In this document: piece after piece, positions 17,364 to 26,700 of the stretch
Layout: each line of letters begins with the position of its first letter
How positions within the stretch are numbered: the stretch's first letter is position 1
Source of the DNA: an uncultured Lachnospiraceae bacterium
GTDB lineage: Bacteria; Bacillota; Clostridia; Lachnospirales; Lachnospiraceae
Assembly: GCA_910586015.1 (NCBI GenBank)
Contig: CAJUGJ010000014.1
Location: 1 to 64,000, forward strand
Reading direction: 5' to 3'
DNA: 64,000 nt
The notes under the pieces: model-generated
What the model was told of the DNA's origin: nothing
Database searches by the model: none
The model's input: the letters and a program-made list of their open reading frames with translations, nothing else
Program-made: the position numbers and the translations under genes

Positions 17364-17376
17364 ACTAATAAAAAAG

Positions 17377-19128
17377 TTATGGAAGAATATATTTTGCTCT
17401 ATTTGCTTCAAAAAGTTTACGAAATTCTCCTTTTGTATGTTTTAATTCATTCAAATATTCATGAGTTTCAAAACTGTTTTCACTGATTTGAAGTAGACCA
17501 ACTGCAATATTAGAACAGTGATCGGATACTCGTTCATAATTAGTCAAAATATCAGAAAAGACAAATCCTAATTCAATCGTACATTCTCCATTTTGTAGAC
17601 GTTTCACATGACGATTTTTTAATTCGCCACGAAGAAGATCAATTACTTCTTCTAAAGGTTCTATCTGTTTTGCCAGTTCTAAGTCTTCTTTTTCAAAGGC
17701 AGTAATCGTATTAATTAAAATTTCGTTAACTGCTTTTGTAATAACAGCAAGTTCTTCATGTGCCTGAAAAGAAAAGTTAAGCTTTTTTTCATGAATTTCT
17801 TTGGCAATATCAACAATATTTACTGCATGATCAGAAATTCGTTCAAAATCACCAATAGAATGTAACATCATAGAAACTACTTTACTATCTTCTTTAGAAA
17901 GACTACGACTACTTAATTTTACTAGAAAAGTTCCAAGAACATCTTCATAGTGATCGATCATCTCTTCTTGTGTATTTAATTTATCAGCTTCTTTTTCTTG
18001 ATACTCATTTAATAATTTTACTGAATCAAGGAAGTTGTTTTTTGCAAGGTCTGCCATTTTATGATTTAAGCTTTTACACTGTTCAATAGCAAAACCAGGT
18101 TTATTTAAAAATCGTTCATCTAATAAAGGGCGTTCAAAAATCGTATCTGATGGTTGGTCTTTGATAGTACGACATGCAAGTGTCTCAAGTGCTTTAGAAA
18201 ATGGAAGAAGTGCTATAGTAGAAAATACATTAAATAATGTATGCACAACTGCAATAGAAACTTGATTTACGGAATGATTAATAAATGGAAAACCGATAGT
18301 ATATTCAATCATATAAAATAGACCTAAAAATAATAGTGTTCCTATTACATTAAAATATAAATGGACAATAGCAGCACGTCTTGCATTTTTGGATGTGCCA
18401 ACACTAGAAACCAGTGCAGTAATACATGTACCAATGTTTTGTCCTGTAATAATAGGAATTGCAGTAGCAAAAGAAACTTTACCTGTTGCAGATAATGCCT
18501 GTAAAATACCAACAGATGCAGAAGAACTTTGGATGATTGCGGTTAAAAGAGCACCTGTAAAAACTCCTAAGATTGGATTGTGAAACATAATCAAAATATT
18601 AGAAAACTCAGGAATATCTGCTAATGGTTTGACAGCTTCACTCATAAATTCCATACCAGTCATTAATAGTGCAAATCCCAAAAAAATTGATCCAATTTCT
18701 CTTTTTTTCCCAGATTTAAAAAACATATATAATAAGACACCGATAAATGCTAAAATTGGAGAAAAAGTAGAAGGTTTACATAACTGTACCAAAAGGTTGT
18801 CCCCACTTAGACCAGAAAGACTTAAAATCCAAGCAGTAATGGTTGTTCCAAGATTGGCTCCCATAATAATTCCAATTCCTTGAGAAAGCTTCATAATTCC
18901 TGCATTGACAAAACCAACTACCATAACAGTAGCAGCAGAAGAAGATTGAATGATAGCAGTTACACCTGCTCCAAATAAAACAGCTTTCAATGGATTTGAA
19001 GTAAATTTTTCTAAAATTCGTTCTAATCGTCCTCCAGCAAGTTTATCTAATCCTGCTCCCATTAAATTCATGCCATATAGAAAAAAAGCAAGTCCTTCAA
19101 ACAAAGTAAATACTGAAAAAATACTCAT
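17377..19128 (-). CDS. Na/Pi cotransporter family protein with PhoU-like domain
   Basis: This NptA/SLC34-like transporter (583 residues) carries the two inverted repeat signatures, each with QSSS: AVTAIIQSSSAATV-like near residue 58 and GALLTAIIQSSSASVGI near 195. About eight membrane segments fill the first 320 residues. The C-terminal 230 residues form two PhoU-like helical repeats (DFERISDHAVNIVDIAKEI and NYERVSDHCSNIAVGLL). It should import phosphate with sodium, with the PhoU part regulatory. The start at 19128 (MSIFSVFTLF) follows AAGGAGAG and replaces a longer frame from 19161. A paralogue lies at 60717. Confidence 0.9.
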   Translation of the reverse strand: MSIFSVFTLFEGLAFFLYGMNLMGAGLDKLAGGRLERILEKFTSNPLKAVLFGAGVTAIIQSSSAATVMVVGFVNAGIMKLSQGIGIIMGANLGTTITAWILSLSGLSGDNLLVQLCKPSTFSPILAFIGVLLYMFFKSGKKREIGSIFLGFALLMTGMEFMSEAVKPLADIPEFSNILIMFHNPILGVFTGALLTAIIQSSSASVGILQALSATGKVSFATAIPIITGQNIGTCITALVSSVGTSKNARRAAIVHLYFNVIGTLLFLGLFYMIEYTIGFPFINHSVNQVSIAVVHTLFNVFSTIALLPFSKALETLACRTIKDQPSDTIFERPLLDERFLNKPGFAIEQCKSLNHKMADLAKNNFLDSVKLLNEYQEKEADKLNTQEEMIDHYEDVLGTFLVKLSSRSLSKEDSKVVSMMLHSIGDFERISDHAVNIVDIAKEIHEKKLNFSFQAHEELAVITKAVNEILINTITAFEKEDLELAKQIEPLEEVIDLLRGELKNRHVKRLQNGECTIELGFVFSDILTNYERVSDHCSNIAVGLLQISENSFETHEYLNELKHTKGEFRKLFEANRAKYILP

Positions 19129-19324
19129 ACTTTTTTCTCTCCTTATTTTTACGGTAATCATAAAAATTTTGTTTAGTATTTAGTGTAATTAAAAAGTAAG
19201 ATTCTTATGTATGATTTATATAAAATTATTAAAAAAAGGAAAAGAGAAAAAAGAAAAATGTGTTAAATATGTATAAAATATGGTTTTTGATAAAAATAGT
19301 ACTACTTTTCTAAAAGTTACATAC

Positions 19325-19353
19325 TTGATAACTAGACTTTTTTCCATTATAAT
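19325..19353 (+). promoter_or_regulatory. promoter of the pyruvate formate-lyase locus
   Basis: TTGATA (19325-19330), a 17-base spacer and TATAAT (19348-19353). The leader is about 50 bases, with GGAGGAG before the ATG at 19411. Confidence 0.75.
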
Positions 19354-19410
19354 ATAACAGCAAGTATTGATTTATAACTTACGGTTTGTCATAGGAACAG
19401 GAGGAGAATC

Positions 19411-21465
19411 ATGGCACAATGGCAGAAAGAATGGGATGGATTTGAGGCAGGCAGATGGAGTAATTCCGTCAATGTCAGAGATTTTATCCAACGAAATTAT
19501 ATGCTTTACGAAGGAGATGAGGAATTTCTTTCTCCATCTACAGAGGCAACAAAAAAACTCTGGGATCAGGTAATGGAACTTTCCAGACAAGAACAAGAAG
19601 CAGGCGGCGTTCTGGACATGGATACAAAGATTGTTTCTACTATTACTTCCCATGGACCGGGCTATTTAAATAAAGATTTAGAACAGATTGTAGGTTTTCA
19701 GACAGATAAGCCATTTAAACGTTCTCTCCAACCATTTGGAGGAATTCGAATGGCACAAAGTGCTTGCCATGAAAATGGCTATGAGGTAGATCCTGAAGTT
19801 GTAAAGATTTTCACAACTTATAGAAAAACTCACAACCAAGGAGTATTTGATGCCTATACCCCAGAAATGCGTTTAGCAAGAAAATCAGCAATTATTACAG
19901 GACTTCCTGACGCCTATGGACGTGGAAGAATTATTGGCGATTACCGTAGGGTAGCACTATATGGAACAGATTGGTTAATTGAGGATAAAAAGCAACAGTT
20001 AGAAACATCTCTCGTACGTATGACTTCAAAAAATATTAGACTTCGAGAAGAGTTAGCAGAACAGATTAAGGCATTGGGAGAGTTAAAACAGTTAGGAGAG
20101 ATTTACGGATTTGATATTTCAAAACCAGCAAAAAATGCAAAGGAAGCAATTCAATGGCTGTATTTTGGATATCTGGCAGCAGTAAAAGAACAAAATGGTG
20201 CAGCAATGAGTCTTGGAAGAACTTCCACATTTTTAGATATTTATATAGAAAGAGATTTAAAAAATGGATTCATTACAGAGCAACAGGCACAAGAATATAT
20301 CGATCATTTTATTATGAAACTACGATTGATAAAATTTGCAAGAACCCCTGAATATAATGCACTATTTTCTGGTGATCCAACTTGGGTAACAGAATCAATA
20401 GGTGGTGTTGGAATTGACGGAAGGGCTCTTGTTACAAAAACTTCTTTCCGGTATCTGCACACTTTAGATAATTTAGGACCTGCTCCAGAACCAAATTTAA
20501 CTGTACTTTGGTCTACAAAACTTCCTAGAAAATTCAAAGAATATTGTGCAAAAATGTCTATTAAATCATCGTCTATTCAATATGAAAATGATGATTTAAT
20601 GCGTGCAACTCATGGAGATGATTATGCGATTGCATGTTGTGTATCTTCTATGAGAGTTGGAAAGGAAATGCAGTTTTTTGGAGCACGAGCTAATCTTGCG
20701 AAATGTCTACTCTATGCAATCAATGGCGGAATAGATGAGAAGTTAAAAGTTCAGGTAGGCCCAAGATACCGTCCAGTTACAGGAGAATATTTAGAGTATG
20801 ATGATGTAATGCAAAAATTTGATGATATGATGGAGTGGTTAGCAGGACTTTATGTTAATACATTAAATATCATTCACTATATGCACGATAAATATTCTTA
20901 TGAAAAACTACAGATGGCACTTCATGATAGAGATGTTAAACGATATTTTGCTACAGGAATTGCAGGATTATCGGTAGTTGCTGATTCTCTAAGTGCTATT
21001 AAATATGCAAAAGTAAAAGCGATTCGAGATGAAGATGGAATTGTAGTGGATTACGAGGTAGAAGGAGATTTTCCTAAGTACGGAAATAATGATGATAGAG
21101 TAGATGCGATTGCAGTCAATCTAGTACGTACCTTTATGGATAAGATACGTAAACATCATACCTATCGGGATAGTTTTCCAACTATGTCTATTTTAACTAT
21201 TACGTCAAATGTAGTCTATGGTAAAAAGACAGGAAATACACCAGATGGAAGGAAAATAGGAGAACCATTGGCACCAGGAGCAAATCCAATGCACCGTAGA
21301 GATACACATGGAGCAGTTGCTTCTCTTGCTTCTGTAGCAAAACTTCCATTTCGCCATGCCCAAGATGGAATTTCCAATACTTTTTCTATTGTACCGGGTG
21401 CACTTGGAAAAGATGATGAAATTTTTATGGGAGAGTTAGATCTAGATCGTCTGACAGATCAGTAA
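19411..21465 (+). CDS. pflB: pyruvate formate-lyase, large fragment lacking the glycyl-radical tail
   Basis: PFL converts pyruvate plus CoA to acetyl-CoA and formate. The 684-residue protein starts MAQWQKEWDGFEAGRW and keeps the barrel, including the adjacent catalytic cysteines Cys409-Cys410 in DYAIACCVSSMRVG. It ends at VPGALGKDDEIFMGELDLDRLTDQ, where full-length enzymes (about 750 residues) continue into the RVSGYAV glycyl-radical domain. That domain is encoded separately at 21729. The TAA stop is followed by a normal ribosome site, so this looks like a stable split gene and not a sequencing frameshift. The enzyme should work only with the separate tail protein and PflA. Confidence 0.92.
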   Translation: MAQWQKEWDGFEAGRWSNSVNVRDFIQRNYMLYEGDEEFLSPSTEATKKLWDQVMELSRQEQEAGGVLDMDTKIVSTITSHGPGYLNKDLEQIVGFQTDKPFKRSLQPFGGIRMAQSACHENGYEVDPEVVKIFTTYRKTHNQGVFDAYTPEMRLARKSAIITGLPDAYGRGRIIGDYRRVALYGTDWLIEDKKQQLETSLVRMTSKNIRLREELAEQIKALGELKQLGEIYGFDISKPAKNAKEAIQWLYFGYLAAVKEQNGAAMSLGRTSTFLDIYIERDLKNGFITEQQAQEYIDHFIMKLRLIKFARTPEYNALFSGDPTWVTESIGGVGIDGRALVTKTSFRYLHTLDNLGPAPEPNLTVLWSTKLPRKFKEYCAKMSIKSSSIQYENDDLMRATHGDDYAIACCVSSMRVGKEMQFFGARANLAKCLLYAINGGIDEKLKVQVGPRYRPVTGEYLEYDDVMQKFDDMMEWLAGLYVNTLNIIHYMHDKYSYEKLQMALHDRDVKRYFATGIAGLSVVADSLSAIKYAKVKAIRDEDGIVVDYEVEGDFPKYGNNDDRVDAIAVNLVRTFMDKIRKHHTYRDSFPTMSILTITSNVVYGKKTGNTPDGRKIGEPLAPGANPMHRRDTHGAVASLASVAKLPFRHAQDGISNTFSIVPGALGKDDEIFMGELDLDRLTDQ

Positions 21466-21485
21466 AAGGTAAAGGAAGAGCTAAA

Positions 21486-21707
21486 ATGACACAAAAAGAT
21501 CAGGTGGAACAATTAGTGGAAATGTTGGATTCTTTTATGGAAGGCGGAGGGGGACACATGAATGTCACAGTAGAACAATCTTGTGAAGATTTGATTCCTC
21601 AGATAGATATTTATAAGAGTTTAGATTGTTCTAAAAATCCAATGGCATGTGCTGTTCCAACCCTACATCAAGGAATCGACGAAGAAAAAACAACAAAGAA
21701 AGAGTAG
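21486..21707 (+). CDS. small protein resembling a degenerate glycyl-radical-domain N-terminus
   Basis: The 73-residue product (MTQKDQVEQLVEMLDSFMEG) aligns by eye with the start of the glycyl-radical subunit encoded next: QVEQLVEMLDSFMEGGGGHMNVTV against QVENLVTLLDGYVEKGGHHLNVNV. After that it diverges (SLDCSKNPMACAVPTLHQG) and has no RVSGYAV motif, so it cannot carry the radical. It has its own ribosome site (AAGGAAGAG) and lies between pflB and the radical subunit. It may be a regulator, a structural partner or a decaying duplicate. I know no named family for it. Confidence 0.8.
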   Translation: MTQKDQVEQLVEMLDSFMEGGGGHMNVTVEQSCEDLIPQIDIYKSLDCSKNPMACAVPTLHQGIDEEKTTKKE

Positions 21708-21728
21708 TAAAAAGAGGGAGGAATAAGT

Positions 21729-21965
21729 ATGGCAACACAACAAGTTGAAAATTTAGTTACATTATTAGATGGATATGTAGAGAAAGGTGGACATCATTTG
21801 AATGTCAATGTGTTTACGAAAGAAACTCTTTTAGATGCACAGGAACATCCAGAAAAGTATCCACAATTAACAGTTCGTGTATCAGGTTATGCAGTCAATT
21901 TTAATAAGCTGACAAAAGAACAACAAGATGATGTAATTTCTCGTACTTTCCATCAAGCAATCTAA
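21729..21965 (+). CDS. stand-alone glycyl-radical subunit of pyruvate formate-lyase (GrcA-like)
   Basis: The 78-residue protein is the complete C-terminal domain of PFL: LVTLLDGYVEKGGHHLNVNV, ETLLDAQEHPEKYPQLTV and the radical motif RVSGYAVNF with the radical glycine at residue 53. It resembles E. coli YfiD/GrcA, the spare part that rescues oxygen-cleaved PFL. Here, however, the adjacent PFL has no tail of its own, so this should be the obligatory radical carrier. It has a strong ribosome site (GGGAGGAATAAGT) and is followed by a long palindrome, with pflA downstream. Confidence 0.9.
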   Translation: MATQQVENLVTLLDGYVEKGGHHLNVNVFTKETLLDAQEHPEKYPQLTVRVSGYAVNFNKLTKEQQDDVISRTFHQAI

Positions 21966-21975
21966 ATAAATATAA

Positions 21976-22041
21976 GGAGCTGTCGCTTTAAGAAAATCAG
22001 ATACAAGATATTGTATATTCTGTTCTTAGTGCGACAGCTCC
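21976..22041 (+). terminator. long palindromic hairpin between the radical subunit gene and pflA
   Basis: A perfect 11-bp outer stem (GGAGCTGTCGC 21976-21986 with GCGACAGCTCC 22031-22041) continues inward through TAAGAA/TTCTTA and ATACAA/TTGTAT. The T tract is weak (TCTTAT), so it may reduce read-through into pflA rather than stop it. It shares its AAGGAGCTGTC arm with the terminator at 2204. Confidence 0.7.
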
Positions 22042-22078
22042 TCTTATACATCATAAAGATAGGAAAGGAATGATACGA

Positions 22079-22885
22079 ATGGAAGAACTTATGGGAAAGA
22101 TTCATTCCATAGAATCGTTTGGAACAGTAGATGGACCAGGGATACGCTTTGTTGTATTTATGCAGGGATGCCCTATGAGATGCCAATATTGTCATAATCC
22201 AGATACATGGGAAATAAATGGAGGTATTTCTAAAAGTGTGCAAGATATTTTAGAGGAATACTCAAAATATAAAGAATTTTTAAAAGGAGGAGGCTTGACT
22301 GTAACAGGTGGAGAACCTTTATTACAGATTGATTTTGTAATTTCACTATTTGAAGAGGCAAAACGAAGAAATATTCATACTTGTTTAGATACTTCTGGTA
22401 TTTTATTTCCTATTGATGTATGGAGTAAAAAAGAAAATGTTTCGAATACTGAAATAGAACTTTTTAAAAAGTATCAAAAGCTTATTACTGTGACAGATCT
22501 GGTAATGTTAGATATCAAACATATTGATGAGGAAGGACATAGACAACTGACCGGATTTAGTAATAAAGCAATTTTAGCATTTGCAAAATTTTTGGATGAT
22601 TTAGATGTGAGAATGTGGATACGTCACGTAGTTGTTCCAAAAATTACAGATCAGAAAGAATTGCTATATAGACTGGGATTATTTTTAGGAGATCTAAAAA
22701 ATCTAAAGGGACTTGATATTCTTCCCTACCATACTATGGGAGAAGTAAAATATCAAAAAATGGGGATTGATTATCCACTAAAAGGTATACCTGCCCTAGA
22801 AAAAAAGGAAGCAGTAACAGCAAGAGAAGAAGTAATAGCTGGTATAAAAAAGAAAAGATTAGACCGAGAAAATTGTAAAAATTAA
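22079..22885 (+). CDS. pflA: pyruvate formate-lyase-activating enzyme
   Basis: PflA is a radical SAM enzyme that abstracts hydrogen from the PFL glycine. The 268-residue protein has the CX3CX2C cluster motif in QGCPMRCQYCHNPDTW, preceded by the family signature SFGTVDGPGIRFVVF. GGGLTVTGGEPLLQ provides the SAM-binding GGE. The start at 22079 (MEELMGKIHS) is preferred because AAAGGA lies nine bases upstream; an ATG at 22070 is too close to it. At 268 residues it is slightly longer than E. coli PflA. It should act on the separate 78-residue subunit here. Confidence 0.94.
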   Translation: MEELMGKIHSIESFGTVDGPGIRFVVFMQGCPMRCQYCHNPDTWEINGGISKSVQDILEEYSKYKEFLKGGGLTVTGGEPLLQIDFVISLFEEAKRRNIHTCLDTSGILFPIDVWSKKENVSNTEIELFKKYQKLITVTDLVMLDIKHIDEEGHRQLTGFSNKAILAFAKFLDDLDVRMWIRHVVVPKITDQKELLYRLGLFLGDLKNLKGLDILPYHTMGEVKYQKMGIDYPLKGIPALEKKEAVTAREEVIAGIKKKRLDRENCKN

Positions 22886-22902
22886 AATTTTTAATTTAGG
22901 GC

Positions 22903-22931
22903 TTGCAAAATAAGAGCGAATAAGGTATAAT
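22903..22931 (+). promoter_or_regulatory. promoter of the tRNA-Leu gene
   Basis: TTGCAA (22903-22908), a 17-base spacer and TATAAT (22926-22931), 32 bases before the tRNA. Confidence 0.8.
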
Positions 22932-22962
22932 AACAAAGTCGGCAGTTGATAAAACTGTATAT

Positions 22963-23045
22963 GCGGATGTGGCGGAATGGCAGACGCATCAGACTCAAAA
23001 TCTGACGAGGGCGACTTCGTGCGGGTTCAAGTCCCGCCATCCGCA
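22963..23045 (+). tRNA. tRNA-Leu (anticodon CAA)
   Basis: The acceptor stem GCGGATG pairs with CATCCGC and the discriminator is A. The anticodon stem TCAGA/TCTGA encloses the loop CTCAAAA, giving anticodon CAA (reads UUG). The long variable arm (GAGGGCGACTTCGT) is that of a class II tRNA and GGTTCAAGTCC is the T arm. The 3' CCA is not encoded. It is a single tRNA with its own promoter and terminator. Confidence 0.95.
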
Positions 23046-23058
23046 TCCTGAATTGTGA

Positions 23059-23101
23059 TCCGGCTTCTTTCCAGTGATGGGGAGAAGCCGGAATTTTTTT
23101 A
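23059..23101 (+). terminator. intrinsic terminator of the tRNA gene
   Basis: A perfect 10-bp GC-rich stem (TCCGGCTTCT 23059-23068 with AGAAGCCGGA 23083-23092) followed by a run of seven or more T. Confidence 0.92.
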
Positions 23102-23123
23102 TATAAGCGTACAGGTACAAATC

Positions 23124-23152
23124 TTGTAAGCCAGAAAAGAATGTGATAAAAT
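23124..23152 (+). promoter_or_regulatory. promoter for the zinc-finger protein/polA unit
   Basis: TTGTAA (23124-23129), a 17-base spacer and TAAAAT (23147-23152), preceded by an extended-10 TGA. Confidence 0.6.
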
Positions 23153-23177
23153 AACTGGTAAGTTAGGGGGTAAAAAG

Positions 23178-23735
23178 ATGACCTGTATGGAAGTTCAACA
23201 AAAGATTGTACCATTTATTAATAATGAAATGACTTTAGAACAGGCAGAGATATTTTTAGATCATATCCGAAATTGTGCTGATTGTAGAGAAGAATTAGAA
23301 GTGACTTATACTCTTTTAACAGCAATGAAACAGTTGGATGAAGATCGAGAACTGAGTAATAATTATAAACAGGATTTAGATAGAAAAATTGCAGAAGTAG
23401 AAGAGAGAATTCGAAAAGAAAAGACTTCTAAACTTAGAAAACGTTTTCTTCTATTTTCCTTTATTTTTGCATTTGCGTTAGTTTCCAGTTTACAACTTGG
23501 AGAACTGGCATTGGAAATGGAAACAAAGTATGTACCCTCACAAATTCATTCTTTTTTGTTAAAACTTCCAGCTCTGCCAATTCGTTATGATCATACCCTT
23601 AATTTTATAGAACAAAAAGATACAAAGGCAAAACGATATGTACAACAGATGCAAAAGAAGCGCTTAAAGATGCGCATAGATTTAGAAAAAGAACGAATAA
23701 AATGGATGAGAGATTCTTTAAGAGAGGAAGAATAG
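23178..23735 (+). CDS. membrane protein with N-terminal zinc-finger (zf-HC2, anti-sigma-like)
   Basis: The 185-residue protein begins MTCMEVQQKIVPFINNEMT and has the HC2 zinc-finger layout: an early Cys, then HIRNCADC (HxxxCxxC, residues about 29-36). This is typical of cytoplasmic anti-sigma domains. One membrane segment follows (LLFSFIFAFALVSSLQLG, about 91-110), then a short extracellular tail rich in Lys/Arg/Glu that is predicted helical. No sigma-factor gene is adjacent. The gene lies three bases before polA and shares its transcript. A regulatory role is inference; the sigma partner, if any, must be elsewhere. Confidence 0.75.
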   Translation: MTCMEVQQKIVPFINNEMTLEQAEIFLDHIRNCADCREELEVTYTLLTAMKQLDEDRELSNNYKQDLDRKIAEVEERIRKEKTSKLRKRFLLFSFIFAFALVSSLQLGELALEMETKYVPSQIHSFLLKLPALPIRYDHTLNFIEQKDTKAKRYVQQMQKKRLKMRIDLEKERIKWMRDSLREEE

Positions 23736-23738
23736 GAC

Positions 23739-26700
23739 ATGGATGATATACAACAGACAATGGTGGATATTACAAAAGAAGACTATCTGCTGATTATTGA
23801 TGGTTCAAGTCTTCTCACAACACAGTTTTATGGAACTCTTCCAAAAGAGATTATGTTTGCAAAAACATTAGAGGAAAAAGAACAATATTTTGATCGAATT
23901 ATGCAGACCTCAAATGGAACATATACAAATGCGGTATATGGTTTTATGCGTGTTTTACTAAAAGTGATGAAAGAACAACATCCAACATATTTGGCAGTGA
24001 CGTGGGATTTAAGCAGAGATACATTTCGTAGAGAGATGTATTCTGATTATAAAGCAAATCGGACAGAAACACTCAATCCATTAAAAGAACAGTTTATGAT
24101 ATGTCAAAGTATGTTAAAAGAGATGGATGTTGCACAATTTATGGATACAAAATATGAAGCAGATGATTTCAGTGGAACTCTTGCATCTATGTTTGAAGAA
24201 AAAGTACCAATTCGGATTATAACAAAAGATAATGATTATCTTCAATTAGTTTCAGAACGTACTAATATTTGGATGCTTCATAGCACTTCTCAGAAAACAG
24301 AAGAATTCTATCAAAAATATGCGATCAATCAAAAGAAAGTCAATGCACCAGATCGTACCTTTCCATTTACTCCAGAGTTAGTTAAAAAAGAATTTGGAGT
24401 AGAGCCAGAAAGCATTAATTCCTTAAAAGGATTACAAGGAGATGCTTCAGATAATATTAAGGGTGTACCGGGAGTAGGACCAGCAAGTGCGACTGCTTTG
24501 ATTGGAAAATATAAAAGTGTGGAAACATTATATGATGCAATCAGGAATCTGGATGAAAGTGGAAAAAAGAAATTAGCAGAAGAATGGAAAAAAGAATTAG
24601 GTTTAAAGCGTTCTCCTATGAATTATTTATTAAAAACAAGCAGCACAGAATTAGTCGGAGAGGCTGCTGCAAAATTAAGTAAAGAGTTAGCAACGATCAA
24701 ACGAGATATTCCACTACCTGAAATATCATTAGAATCATTAAAAATATGTGTCAATAGAGAAAAGGCAAAAGAATGGTTTAATAAATTAGAATTTAGATCT
24801 TTAAAATTTCCAGAGGAAGAGGAAGAATGGAGTAGTATTTCTGAAAATCCATTTGATGATTTAGAGTCAGTAAAAAGGCAGACAAAACCTTTTGAAGAAT
24901 GTATGAATCCACCACAGATAGAAGGTTTTGTTGAAATAGAAAAACCAATCAATTCCTTTTTCTATAATGAACAGAATTGTTATTTAGTAGAAACAAGACA
25001 ACAGGCAGATGAATATTGTAAAAAGTTAGAGGATGAGAGTAAAAAACTTTTATGGGAAGAAGCATCCTTTTTTACTTCTAATCAAGCGGGCACAATATTA
25101 GCTCTTTATCCTATCGCAGAACAAGATCATCTTTATGGACTTTGTGTAGCAATTCGTACAGGAGAGTTTTTTTATTTTGTAATCAATAGGGAAATCACAG
25201 AAGAATATTTGAATGAGAAACTTTCAAATTTGTTAGATTCTAGAATATTTACTGCTTGTTATCAGTTAAAAGAACTCTATTCTATTTTGCCTTCTCTGTA
25301 TGGAAAGAAAGGGCTGTTTGATGTTAAAGTTGCTGCCTATCTGTTAAATCCACTGGAAGGAGCCTATCCGTTAGAAGAATTACAAAAGCAATATCCACAA
25401 ATACTCAACATATCTTATTCATCGGAAATGACAGCTCTTTTAGGATTACAAAAAGAAGAGGGCTGTAAGACAGCGTGTATGGTCTGTGCAATGATCGGAG
25501 GGTTAGCAGAGTTATTTACAAAACAGTTATTTACACAGGGAATGTTACATTTATTTGAAACTATAGAAATGCCTTTGGTAGAAACATTATATGATATGCA
25601 GCGCAGAGGAATTCGTATAAAACAAGAAACATTAAAAGAATATGGGAAGGAACTCGAAAAAGGGATTCGGTTATTAGAAAAGGAAATCTATACCTTAGCA
25701 GAAGAAGAATTTAATATAAATTCACCAAAACAGCTTGGTATAATTTTATTTGAAAAATTGAAGCTTCCAAATGCAAAAAAGACAAAAACAGGATATTCTA
25801 CTTCTGCAGAGCTTTTAGAGAAGATTGCAAAAGAACATGAAATCATTCCTAAGATCTTAGAATATAGACAACTTACAAAATTAAAATCTACTTATGCAGA
25901 TGGATTAGCAGGATATATTCAGCCGGATGAGAGAATTTATGGAAAATTTCATCAAACGATTACAGCAACCGGAAGAATTTCCAGTACCGATCCAAATCTT
26001 CAAAATATTCCAATTCGTCTTCCACTTGGTAGACAGATTCGAAAAGTTTTCGTTCCAGAAAAAGGATATGTATTTTTAGATGCGGATTATTCACAAATTG
26101 AACTTCGTGTTTTAGCACATTTATCTCAAGATGAACGATTGCAAGCCGCTTATCGTTTAGGAGAGGACATTCATAAAATTACAGCATCGGAAGTATTTCA
26201 TGTACCACTTGAACAAGTGACAAAAGAACAGAGAGGTAATGCAAAAGCAGTCAACTTTGGTATTGTATACGGAATTAGTTCTTTTGGATTGGGAATGGAT
26301 CTAAATATTTCAACAACAGAAGCACAAAATTATATTCATCAATATTTTGAAACATATCCAAAAGTAAAAACATTTTTAGAAGGACTTGTACAAAAGGCAA
26401 GAGAAGATGGATATGTTACTACCATGTTTGGAAGGAAACGTCCAATTTTAGATCTTACAAATGGAAATGTTCAAAAACGTTCGGCACAAGAACGAATTGC
26501 CATGAATTCTCCAATTCAGGGAACAGCAGCAGATATTATTAAAATTGCAATGATTCGAGTCAATGAGAGATTAAAAAAAGAAAACTTTCAATCCAGACTT
26601 TTATTACAAATTCACGATGAACTTCTTGTAGAAACAAAAAAAGATGAAATCGAATCTGTAAAACAGATTTTAAAAGAAGAGATGCAGTATGCGACAGAAC

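Noticed and set aside
21466..21730. A sequencing frameshift breaking a normal pflB
   Set aside because: The region between the pieces encodes a separate 73-residue ORF with its own ribosome site, and the radical subunit has a full start signal. A one-base error would not create this.
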